Assembly: GCA_040755615.1 (NCBI GenBank) | Contig: JBFMAL010000033.1 | Span: 1-30,279 of the forward strand | DNA length: 30,279 bases | Source of the DNA: DYEP01 sp040755615 | Lineage (GTDB): Bacteria; Bacillota; Sulfobacillia; DUSP01; DYEP01 | Direction: 5' to 3' | Part shown: in pieces, positions 23,951-30,279 of the stretch | How positions within the stretch are numbered: the first letter of the stretch is position 1 | How the letters are laid out: every line of letters starts with the position of its first letter | Program-made: the position numbers and the translations under genes | Notes under the pieces: model-generated | What the model saw: only the letters and a program-made list of their open reading frames with translations | Told to the model about the DNA's origin: nothing | Databases searched by the model: none

Positions 23951-24282
23951 AAACTTATTCTGAGCGCTTCGTCTACCTGTTGCATCACTTTTCCGTCGAG
24001 GTGTTTCACGTGTTCTCGCAGTCGCTTCTTATCGATGGTCCTTACCTGCTCAAGCAGCACCACAGAGTCCTTCTCAAGCCCCGATATCTCGGGCGATATC
24101 TCCACGTGTGTGGGTAATTTGGCCTTGTCTATTTGCGATGTGATGGCTGCGACGACCACTGTGGGACTGTACTTGTTTCCGATATCGTTCTGGACAATAA
24201 GGACCGGTCGAACCCCACCCTGCTCTGACCCGACAACAGGGCTCAGATCCGCATAAAAGATGTCTCCCCGTCTGACAATCAC
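23932..24282 (-). CDS. ndoA: Type II toxin NdoA/MazF-family endoribonuclease
   Basis: 116-residue sequence-specific mRNA interferase. In B. subtilis the homologue (EndoA) cuts at UACAU; the specificity here is unknown. The sequence is close to the Bacillus type: VRRGDIFYADLSPVVGSEQGG, catalytic R25 in VRPVLIVQND and T48 in AAITSQ, then LPTHVEISPEISGL and VLLEQVRTIDK. GTG 24282 follows GGAGG and overlaps the antitoxin stop by four bases (GTGA). It lies in the conserved alr-ndoAI-ndoA order. It looks complete and functional. Confidence 0.97.
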   Translation of the reverse strand: MIVRRGDIFYADLSPVVGSEQGGVRPVLIVQNDIGNKYSPTVVVAAITSQIDKAKLPTHVEISPEISGLEKDSVVLLEQVRTIDKKRLREHVKHLDGKVMQQVDEALRISLGLSDI

Positions 24283-24545
24283 TTTCGTCCTCCGCCGTAT
24301 TGATTGGTCATTGGTTCATCCGGCGAGAGACCTTCTTCAGCCAGTCTCAGGTTGATGGCGGCCATTTCCTGATAACCTGACCTCATCTGCTCCCTCAGCC
24401 TAGTCCTTCTCCTCTCTTCAAGGTATGCGCGAGTCGCCCGCCGAATGAGCTCACTTCTGGATGAAGCCTCGGTTTTTGCAACCCCGTCCACCTCTGCAAG
24501 AAGGCTTGAGGGTAAGGTCAGGACTATCTTCTTGTTTGCGCCCAT
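24279..24545 (-). CDS. ndoAI: Antitoxin NdoAI/EndoAI, ribbon-helix-helix protein
   Basis: 88-residue antitoxin that binds DNA through an N-terminal ribbon-helix-helix (KKIVLTLPSSLLAEVDGVAK, then SRSELIRRATRAYLEE) and inhibits NdoA with its charged C-terminal tail. ATG 24545 is preferred because AGGAGG lies eight bases upstream; ATG 24551, two codons earlier, would leave only a two-base spacer. It starts just after alr and is translationally coupled to ndoA. Family antitoxins normally repress their own promoter, but here the pair seems to be cotranscribed with alr. Confidence 0.95.
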   Translation of the reverse strand: MGANKKIVLTLPSSLLAEVDGVAKTEASSRSELIRRATRAYLEERRRTRLREQMRSGYQEMAAINLRLAEEGLSPDEPMTNQYGGGRK

Positions 24546-24550
24546 GAGCA

Positions 24551-25690
24551 TTACCTCCTGCTTGAGACGGCCTGTTTCACCTTGCCGCCGCCTACATACA
24601 GCCGCGGAAGGCGTCTTGAAAACGCGCAGACCACTTCATAGTTTATAGTTCCCCATTGTCTGGAAAGGTCCTCAGCGGATATGCGGGCACCTGCTTGCTC
24701 TCCGATAATCACTACTTCATCGCCCGCCTTTACTCCTTCCCACACCCTCACCATGAACTGGTCCATGCATACCCTGCCCACCACGGGGGCCAGACGGCCC
24801 TGAATCAGAACCTCGCCGCGATTTGACAGTAGCCGAGGGTAGCCATCTGCGTAGCCCAGGGGTATCGTAGCGATGAACTGGTCGCAGTCTGTGGTGTAAG
24901 TGCGGCCATAGCTGATGCTCTCCCCTCGTGGAACCAACTTCACATGAGCGACGCGCGCCTTAACTGACATGGCAGGCAAAAGGTCTATCTCTCCCACAAG
25001 CCTGTCGGAAGGGAACAACCCGTACATGGCAAGGCCTACCCTCACCATATCGAGCCTTGACTCTGGGTAGAGAATGGCCCCGGCGCTGTTGGCAGCGTGG
25101 AAGATCTGCACAGGGATGTTTTCGGACAGGAGCGCCTCCCTGAAACCCTGGAAGCGTTCCAGCTGCATCCTTGTATACCCCGGGTCTTCCGCGTCCGCAT
25201 CGGCCAGGTGGGTGAAGCACCCCACCATATCAACTGCAGGAAAACGGCTGATGGCGGCAGCCAGTGCCACACCATCTGAGTCGGGGCGCACCCCGAGCCT
25301 GCCCATGCCGGTATCCACCTTCAGATGAATGCGGGCCCTCTTGCCCAGTACCACCGCTGCGCGGCTCAGCGCTGCCGCCTGCTCCCGTGTGTACACGGTT
25401 TGTTCCAGCTCGTGCTCCACGACGATCCCGCTGTCTTCGGGGGGGGTATATCCGAGGATCATTATAGGGCAGTCAAACCCCGCACGCCTGAGCGCGACCG
25501 CCTCGTCGAGGATGGCCACGGCCAGCCTGCACGCGCCCGCAGCAAGCGCCACGGACGCGACCTGTATAGCCCCGTGTCCGTAGCCGTCAGCCTTCACTAC
25601 CGCACAAAGCGCCGTACCCGTCTTCTTCAGAAGCAAGTCGACGTTATGGTATAGGTTATCAAGATTCACTTCAACAAAAGCAGGTCTCAA
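24551..25690 (-). CDS. alr: Alanine racemase
   Basis: PLP enzyme interconverting L- and D-alanine, the source of D-Ala for peptidoglycan. 379 residues from TTG 25690. The lysine K33 in VVKADGYGHG binds PLP, and the opposing tyrosine Y261 lies in SISYGRTY. Other family blocks: HLKVDTGMGRLG, FTHLADADA, HAANSAG, RVGLAMYG, GYADGYPR and GRVCMDQFMV. TTG 25690 (LRPAFVEVNL) is preferred because GAGGTG lies six bases upstream and homologues begin here; GTG 25699 overlaps the lipoprotein stop by four bases as the alternative. It sits between the LolA-like lipoprotein gene and ndoAI as in B. subtilis. Confidence 0.97.
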   Translation of the reverse strand: MRPAFVEVNLDNLYHNVDLLLKKTGTALCAVVKADGYGHGAIQVASVALAAGACRLAVAILDEAVALRRAGFDCPIMILGYTPPEDSGIVVEHELEQTVYTREQAAALSRAAVVLGKRARIHLKVDTGMGRLGVRPDSDGVALAAAISRFPAVDMVGCFTHLADADAEDPGYTRMQLERFQGFREALLSENIPVQIFHAANSAGAILYPESRLDMVRVGLAMYGLFPSDRLVGEIDLLPAMSVKARVAHVKLVPRGESISYGRTYTTDCDQFIATIPLGYADGYPRLLSNRGEVLIQGRLAPVVGRVCMDQFMVRVWEGVKAGDEVVIIGEQAGARISAEDLSRQWGTINYEVVCAFSRRLPRLYVGGGKVKQAVSSRR

Positions 25691-25695
25691 ATGCG

Positions 25696-26688
25696 TCACC
25701 TCACGGATTGTGCGATACGAACCATCTCCGCCTCGGGCAGATTCCCCTGCAAAAATAGCAGCACGCCCCCGTTAGTCCACCAGAGCGAGATGCCGTCTTC
25801 ACTGGTAATAGAGTAAGTCTCCATGGCGCCCATCACGATTCTTCGAAGCCCGGGTATTTCAGGGAGCGCACCGGACGCCAATGACTGTGTCAGGACGAAC
25901 CAGCGCTCGCCGTCCCTGTACTCAAGGTTGACAGCCTGATCACTTCCGTCCCCAGTCAGCGTCACCTCGGAAAGGGAGAAACCCCGGGGCAGGTACCCCG
26001 GTGTACTCAGCGTGAAGGATACCGCGGCGCTTGCCTCTTCCAGGCTGACCGAGCGCAGGCCTGGCCTTGCCTCCACCACCGCCGAACCCTCAGGGTACTT
26101 GAACACTTCGGTGCCAAGACCCATATCTAGCCAGAAGTGCTTATAGCGGACCTCCACCGAGCCGCTGGAAGACTCGGCCGAAACAGCCACCGGGAGCCAC
26201 GTGAACGTGTCGAGGGTCACCCTGACCTGAGCGTCCTGCGTCGGTACAGAGAGCACTGCGACAGGTTTTCGGGCATTTTCAGGTGCAGTCAAAAGTTCGG
26301 CGTCTGCACCTTCCAAAAGCGCGACGAGGTTCTCGGGGTGGAACTCAGCTGCTCCGACCACGTCGTCTGAAAACACGTACGTCAGGTTAAGCCCCGGATC
26401 GTAATACCAGTAGACATTGCCGTCATACCCGCTGCTGTGCCCGAACACTTCTACCGGGGCGAGCATCTCGCGCTTATGCAGTCCAGGTCGGACGTGCCAG
26501 AGCGTGTATGCGAGGTGCTGTTCCTGGTCTGCCCAGCGGAAGCTGACATCCACAGTGACCACGTAGTCCGCGGCATTCGTAATTCTCTCAACCATATTGC
26601 TGATGGCTCTTTCGGCAGTCAGCGTTTCGGTCCTGCTGCATCCCATAATCGCCAGGAAAAGCAGAGGTAAAAGCAGCATGCGCCTCAT
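25696..26688 (-). CDS. LolA-like lipoprotein with C-terminal DUF4367 (YdcC-like)
   Basis: 330-residue exported lipoprotein. The N-terminal signal ends in a lipobox (LAIMGC, lipidated C17). The central part (about 30-200) is a LolA/LppX-like half-barrel (DYVVTVDVSFRW, YWYYDPGLNLTYVF), and the end (about 225-330) resembles DUF4367, with SLWWTNGGVLLFLQGNLPEAEMVRIAQSV. B. subtilis YdcC, encoded between acpS and alrA, has the same build, so this is its likely counterpart. The function is not established; YdcC-type proteins are linked to sporulation or envelope lipid handling. ATG 26688 overlaps the nnr stop by four bases. No transporter partner lies nearby. Confidence 0.88.
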   Translation of the reverse strand: MRRMLLLPLLFLAIMGCSRTETLTAERAISNMVERITNAADYVVTVDVSFRWADQEQHLAYTLWHVRPGLHKREMLAPVEVFGHSSGYDGNVYWYYDPGLNLTYVFSDDVVGAAEFHPENLVALLEGADAELLTAPENARKPVAVLSVPTQDAQVRVTLDTFTWLPVAVSAESSSGSVEVRYKHFWLDMGLGTEVFKYPEGSAVVEARPGLRSVSLEEASAAVSFTLSTPGYLPRGFSLSEVTLTGDGSDQAVNLEYRDGERWFVLTQSLASGALPEIPGLRRIVMGAMETYSITSEDGISLWWTNGGVLLFLQGNLPEAEMVRIAQSVR

Positions 26689-28190
26689 GGTCGCACCTTT
26701 TCCACGGCCGCCAGTGCTTGGGGAACATGTTCGATCAGATCACCGGCCGTCCGGCCCCTCCCTCCTGCCAGGTCGTGCGCCATCCCATGAAGGAAGGCGC
26801 CGAGGCAGGCAGCGTCAAAAGAAGCGTACCCTTCCGCGATAAGCGCTGCAATGATGCCGGTCAGCGCGTCTCCCATGCCGCCCTGGGCCATACCGGGATT
26901 TCCCGTTGTGTTGATGCTGGTCCTTCCGTCAGGGGCCGCGACTACCGTGTCTGCGCCCTTCAGCAGGCAGGTGCAGTTCATGTCTCGGGCCACGCTGGAT
27001 GCTGATCCCAGCTTGTCCCGGGAAATCTCATCTACTGGCATACCGGTGAGCCGGGCAAACTCGCCTGCGTGCGGGGTGATGACGCTTCCTTCCGGAAGCG
27101 CAAAGCGCCGCGTGGAGAGAGCCCACAGGCCATCGGCGTCCAGCACCACCGGGCACCGCAGCCGTCCCACCAGGCTAAGCACGAACTCCGGTACCCCGGG
27201 TGCTCGTCCGAGGCCCGGCCCCAGGGCCACACAGTCTGCAGATGCCACGGATTCGATGACCGCGCTCACGCCGTCCTCCGTGACGCAGCCCTCCGGGCCG
27301 CACGGCAAGGGCCTCACCATGGCTTCGGTGAGCTTGGCAGAGAGGATCTGCCACACGCTCTTTGGCGTGAACAATGTGACCAGGCCTGCCCCCGTCCTGA
27401 GCAGAGCCTCTGCCGTCAGGGCGGCTGCGCCCGTGTACCCGGGTGAGCCTGCCACTACCACAACGCGCCCCGCCTGCCCCTTGTATAGCGTAGCAGGCCT
27501 TGGCAAAAGCAGGCGAGCTGCGTCCTCCAGAGTCATCGCCTGGCAGGTGAGCCCTTCGGTGTCGATAATATGGCGGGGGATGGTGATGTCTGCAACGCAG
27601 ACCTCGCCTGCATGTAAGCGGCCGGGGTACAGGAACAGCCCTGGTTTTGCCAGGCCGAAGCTGACCGTCTTGCGGGCGATAACCGCCGCTGCTCCGACCT
27701 GCCCCGTGTCCGCATTTACTCCCGACGGCACATCTACTGCGATTACCGGACACCCGAGCTGGTTAATCTCTCTGATTGCTTCTGCTAGGACCTCCGTCAC
27801 CTCTCCCTGAAACCCCGTTCCCAGCAGGGCATCGATAACGAGGTCTGCAGAGAGGCTCCTTGACGCTATCACCCGACCACCGGAACCCATGTATGCGTTG
27901 TAATTCACTCGCGCGTCTCCCCTGGAGTCAGAGAGATCAAGCGGCGCAACCACTTCGGTAATCGCGCCGCGCGCCATGAGGTGCCTCGCGGCGACGAACC
28001 CGTCGCCGCCGTTATTACCCTTGCCCGCGTATACGACGACCTTCTTGCCTTCGGCACTCCCGAGCAGCTCGAGAGCAGCTTCTGCCACGGCACGCCCGGC
28101 GTTCTCCATCAAGATGAGCCCGGGTATGCCCGCCTCTTGCATCGTCCGTCTGTCAATGTTCCTCATCTGGTTCGCATACGCCAGCCTCAC
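26685..28190 (-). CDS. nnr: Bifunctional NAD(P)HX epimerase / ADP-dependent dehydratase
   Basis: Repairs hydrated NADH and NADPH. The N-terminal YjeF_N epimerase (about 1-215) shows GNNGGDGFVAARHL from residue 58, DALLGTGFQGE and AVDVPSGVNADTG. The C-terminal ribokinase-like dehydratase (about 220-501) has ITPHAGEFARLTG, LLKGADTVV and NPGMAQGGMGDALTG, whose Asp is the catalytic base. 501 residues, normal for the fused form. GTG 28190 follows AGAGGTGAA and overlaps the acpS stop by four bases. acpS-nnr adjacency is common in Bacillota and other bacteria. Confidence 0.96.
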   Translation of the reverse strand: MRLAYANQMRNIDRRTMQEAGIPGLILMENAGRAVAEAALELLGSAEGKKVVVYAGKGNNGGDGFVAARHLMARGAITEVVAPLDLSDSRGDARVNYNAYMGSGGRVIASRSLSADLVIDALLGTGFQGEVTEVLAEAIREINQLGCPVIAVDVPSGVNADTGQVGAAAVIARKTVSFGLAKPGLFLYPGRLHAGEVCVADITIPRHIIDTEGLTCQAMTLEDAARLLLPRPATLYKGQAGRVVVVAGSPGYTGAAALTAEALLRTGAGLVTLFTPKSVWQILSAKLTEAMVRPLPCGPEGCVTEDGVSAVIESVASADCVALGPGLGRAPGVPEFVLSLVGRLRCPVVLDADGLWALSTRRFALPEGSVITPHAGEFARLTGMPVDEISRDKLGSASSVARDMNCTCLLKGADTVVAAPDGRTSINTTGNPGMAQGGMGDALTGIIAALIAEGYASFDAACLGAFLHGMAHDLAGGRGRTAGDLIEHVPQALAAVEKVRP

Positions 28191-28543
28191 CCGGCTTCAC
28201 CTCTGATGTACGTGGCCACTGCCACCGCGTACTTGTTTGAATGCGAGATGCTGACGTGTATCCGGGCGTCGCCAAGGCCCGGACTCCGGATCTGCGCCAC
28301 GGGTCTTCCAGTCGCATCCGGAAGCACCTCGATGTCGCCTGGCCCTATCCGTCCAAAACCGCTACCGAGCGCCTTGGCTACCGCTTCCTTGGCCGCGAAA
28401 CGCCCGGCAAGCCTGTGCACACGCCCGGCGCACTCTTGAATCTCAGAAGCGGTAAACACCCTCCGGAGGAACCGGTCCCCCCATCGGTCCACCGCCGCCT
28501 GTATCCGCTCTATCTCCACAATGTCGATGCCCAGCCCGTCCAT
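28187..28543 (-). CDS. acpS: Holo-[acyl-carrier-protein] synthase
   Basis: Attaches 4'-phosphopantetheine from CoA to apo acyl carrier protein. 118 residues, the normal size. The magnesium ligands D7 (GIDIVEIERI) and E53 (RFAAKEAVAKALG) are present, and the C-terminal HVSISHSNKYAVAVA block is typical. ATG 28543 is preceded by CGGAGGACATC, so the start is secure. It is the first gene of the block running through nnr, the lipoprotein, alr, ndoAI and ndoA. A promoter should lie in the 435-base gap upstream, but no clear hexamers stand out. Confidence 0.97.
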   Translation of the reverse strand: MDGLGIDIVEIERIQAAVDRWGDRFLRRVFTASEIQECAGRVHRLAGRFAAKEAVAKALGSGFGRIGPGDIEVLPDATGRPVAQIRSPGLGDARIHVSISHSNKYAVAVATYIRGEAG

Positions 28544-28978
28544 GATGTCCTCCGTATGGCTTTACCATATCCCAAAACCCGGCGCACAAACCGCCAGACG
28601 CGCTGCTTTTGCGCGCGCTAAAGGCTTCGCCCTGCCGGACTTAACTTCTCCCCCACCAGGAGTATATCGTGCGGAACACCAAATCGCCTTCATCCTCAAG
28701 ACCGCGACTTTTTTTAATTCGAGGTCAGCCTGCGCTTACCCTCTATTGAACGGCAAGAAAAGACGGCACTTTTCAATAACCACCTGTACCAGTATCCAGG
28801 GAAATAACAGGCTGAAGAGAGCAAAGGATCTTAACAGCAGCTTTTGGGACATGCTAGCGGCGCTATGCCCGGGCTTTATGAGTTCACAAAAAAGGTATAC
28901 TGCCCATCTTGGCACTGGGGCAGGGTCAAAGCAAAGTCGCATAGTCTCTTCGAGAAGGCCCGGTCGTCTTCCATATTC
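28544..28978. other. 435-base intergenic gap between acpS and the aldo/keto reductase
   Basis: No convincing gene. It holds a hairpin with a T tract on the minus strand (28888-28923, listed separately) and AT-rich runs around 28711-28720. A 68-codon minus-strand frame at 28736-28942 (hydrophobic C-terminal half, weak ribosome binding site) and several plus-strand frames show no protein character that I trust. It presumably contains the promoter of the acpS operon. Confidence 0.5.
28888..28923 (-). terminator. Probable terminator of the aldo/keto reductase gene
   Basis: On the minus strand CTGCCC (complement of 28918-28923) pairs with GGGCAG (complement of 28900-28905) over a 12-base loop. 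A six-base spacer and TTTTTT (complement of 28888-28893) follow. It lies 56 bases after the reductase stop. The gap between stem and U run makes it weaker than a standard terminator. Confidence 0.45.
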
Positions 28979-30121
28979 TCAGGATGCCCGCTGGAGGCTG
29001 CTGTGGGCATCTTTCAGCAGGTCCATAATCTTCAGGCCCTGGGGACATTTCTGCTCGCACTCCCCGCACTCCACACAGGCAGATGCAGATTTGTTCGCCG
29101 CAACAAACCTTGCATAGATCCGCGAGGCAGCCTCTCCTCGTCCATAAACGTATATGTCATTGTATAAATAGAAGATGTCTGGGATGAGCACGCCCTGGGC
29201 GCACGGCACGCAGTAGTTGCACCTGGTGCAGCCGACTTTCACTCTCTGAAGAAATGCCTGCTTAGCCTCGCTGAGCAGTGAAAGCTCCTCCCCTGTCAGC
29301 GAACCCGGATATGCATCGAGAACGGTATTGATGTTCTCCGCCACCTGCTGCATTGTACTCATGCCACTTAGCGCCACCGTAACTTCGGAGTGGTTCAGCA
29401 CCCACCTGAGCGCCCACTCCGCGGGGGTCCTCCGCACAGCGGCCCTGTCTAAGATCTGCCCGACTTCCTCGGGCTGGTTCTCTGCCAGCCTTCCACCCTT
29501 GATGGGCTCCATGATGACAACGGGGATCCCCTGTGCCGCGGCGTATTTTAGCCCTTCCACACCCGCCTGGAACGTGTCATCCACGTAGTTGAGCTGTATC
29601 TGGCAGAAGTCCCATGGGTACGAATCGACTATTTGCTTAAATAGGTCCAAATTATCATGAAAGGAGAAGCCAGTGAGACCAACCCGGCCTTCTCTCTTTG
29701 CATTTTCAAGGCATTCCAATAGATCTAGCTCTTCCACTGTCTTCCAGAGGTTTCGGTCAAGCGCGTGAAGGAGGTACAGGTCAATGTGTTGGAGTTTTAA
29801 CCTCTCCATCTGCTCGCTTAAATACTTCTCAAAGTCTTCTTGCGTCTTCAAAAGCCAGACCGGGAGCTTGGTAGCGACTTTTATTCTCTCCCTGTAGCCG
29901 TCCTTGAGCGCTTTTCCCAGTACGTTTTCGCTGTGGCCGCCGTGGTAGGGATAGGCGGTATCAAGATAATTCACACCGTGATCAATGGCGTAGCGGATCA
30001 TCTTAATGGCTTCGTCCTCGTCCACCTTCCGGTTATCTCCATCTATTACGGGCAGTCGCATTGTACCAAAACCAAGTGCGGATACCTTAAAGCCGTGCCG
30101 GCCGAAGTCCCTGTATTGCAT
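28979..30121 (-). CDS. Aldo/keto reductase with C-terminal 4Fe-4S ferredoxin domain
   Basis: 380-residue oxidoreductase. The TIM-barrel aldo/keto reductase part (1-~290) has the tetrad D54, Y59 (DTAYPYHGG), K85 and H119 (YLLHALD), with an NADPH-type start (FKVSALGFGTMRLP). The C terminus carries two cysteine clusters, CTRCNYCVPC and CVECGECEQKCP, for two 4Fe-4S centres. This architecture is frequent in Clostridia and archaea; its physiological substrate is unknown, and electron exchange with ferredoxin is inferred. ATG 30121 is chosen because GGGAGGA lies upstream; the frame is open 14 codons further. It appears monocistronic, between two terminator-like hairpins. Confidence 0.93.
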   Translation of the reverse strand: MQYRDFGRHGFKVSALGFGTMRLPVIDGDNRKVDEDEAIKMIRYAIDHGVNYLDTAYPYHGGHSENVLGKALKDGYRERIKVATKLPVWLLKTQEDFEKYLSEQMERLKLQHIDLYLLHALDRNLWKTVEELDLLECLENAKREGRVGLTGFSFHDNLDLFKQIVDSYPWDFCQIQLNYVDDTFQAGVEGLKYAAAQGIPVVIMEPIKGGRLAENQPEEVGQILDRAAVRRTPAEWALRWVLNHSEVTVALSGMSTMQQVAENINTVLDAYPGSLTGEELSLLSEAKQAFLQRVKVGCTRCNYCVPCAQGVLIPDIFYLYNDIYVYGRGEAASRIYARFVAANKSASACVECGECEQKCPQGLKIMDLLKDAHSSLQRAS

Positions 30122-30198
30122 CACAGTGTCCTCCCGCGAGGTTAAGATGAAAGTAAGCGTCAAATACTCCCCGCCTTGTAGGTTACGGCAGGAAGCAT

Positions 30199-30232
30199 AA
30201 AAGAACCCCTACCTAATCACCTAAGGTAGGGG
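30199..30232 (-). terminator. Rho-independent terminator of an off-window minus-strand gene
   Basis: CCCCTACCT (30206-30214) pairs perfectly with AGGTAGGGG (30224-30232) around a nine-base loop. On the minus strand it is followed by TTCTTTTAT (complement of 30197-30205). This should stop a transcript entering from the right and isolate the aldo/keto reductase gene. Confidence 0.8.
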
Positions 30233-30279
30233 CTAAAGCAAGCTTAATTAATTATTCATCCGGCAAATGGGAGGCAGAG

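Noticed and set aside
26851..27810. 319-codon plus-strand frame
   Set aside because: Fully antisense to nnr, whose protein motifs are unmistakable. Long antisense frames are expected in GC-rich coding DNA.
28736..28942. 68-codon minus-strand hydrophobic frame in the gap after the reductase
   Set aside because: Weak ribosome binding site, and the probable terminator of the reductase lies inside it. Not supported as a gene.
28521..29117. 198-codon plus-strand frame covering the acpS-reductase gap
   Set aside because: It overlaps acpS and the aldo/keto reductase in antisense, has a low-complexity Ser/Arg-rich composition, no ribosome binding site and no family features.

Overview
The window reads as chromosomal DNA from a GC-rich, probably anaerobic member of the Bacillota (clostridial grade). 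This is inferred from three things. First, the gene order acpS–nnr–LolA-like lipoprotein–alr–ndoAI–ndoA closely resembles the Bacillus subtilis acpS–ydcC–alrA–ndoAI–ndoA block. Second, ribosome binding sites are strong (AGGAGG type), with frequent GTG and TTG starts. Third, several proteins are iron-sulfur proteins (radical SAM, family 4 uracil-DNA glycosylase, DUF362 ferredoxin, aldo/keto reductase with ferredoxin tail). No RNA gene, CRISPR array or prophage is visible.

Layout. Positions 1-6000 are the accessory-looking part. They hold a broken transposase (minus), an orphan TctA permease, a heavily decayed gene for a secreted, membrane-anchored protein, a tiny ORF with a very good ribosome binding site, a class III aminotransferase and a four-helix membrane protein of unknown function. 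A strong intrinsic terminator at about 6012-6036 closes this plus-strand block.

Positions 6040-15568 are one long minus-strand run. In transcription order it holds the t6A tRNA-modification genes tsaE, tsaB, rimI and tsaD, then an array of DnaA-box-like 9-mers. After that come a hexapeptide acyltransferase, a PAP2 phosphatase, a radical SAM protein with a permuted DUF512-type architecture, three tandem M42 aminopeptidases, a CBS-pair protein and a gamma-carbonic-anhydrase-like protein. Most junctions overlap or are only a few bases apart.

Positions 15570-17811 hold a small unknown plus-strand gene, the family 4 uracil-DNA glycosylase (minus) and a D,D-carboxypeptidase (plus).

Positions 17834-28543 are a second long minus-strand run. 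The first part (acpS to ndoA) is housekeeping: carrier-protein activation, NAD(P)HX repair, an envelope lipoprotein, D-alanine supply and the NdoA RNase toxin with its antitoxin. A terminator-like hairpin sits on the ndoA stop codon. Six coupled genes follow: D-cysteine desulfhydrase-like, C26 gamma-glutamyl hydrolase, P1 (DmpA-like) peptidase, L-asparaginase II, M20 amidohydrolase and a DUF362 ferredoxin-like protein. Together they look like a catabolic module for unusual peptide and amide bonds and D-amino acids. The right end carries an iron-sulfur aldo/keto reductase and the terminator of an off-window gene.

The parts most worth following up are the DnaA-box array beside tsaD, the permuted radical SAM/PDZ/DUF512 protein, the six-gene amide/D-amino-acid module and the three M42 paralogues. 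No wholly new defence or mobile system was recognised.
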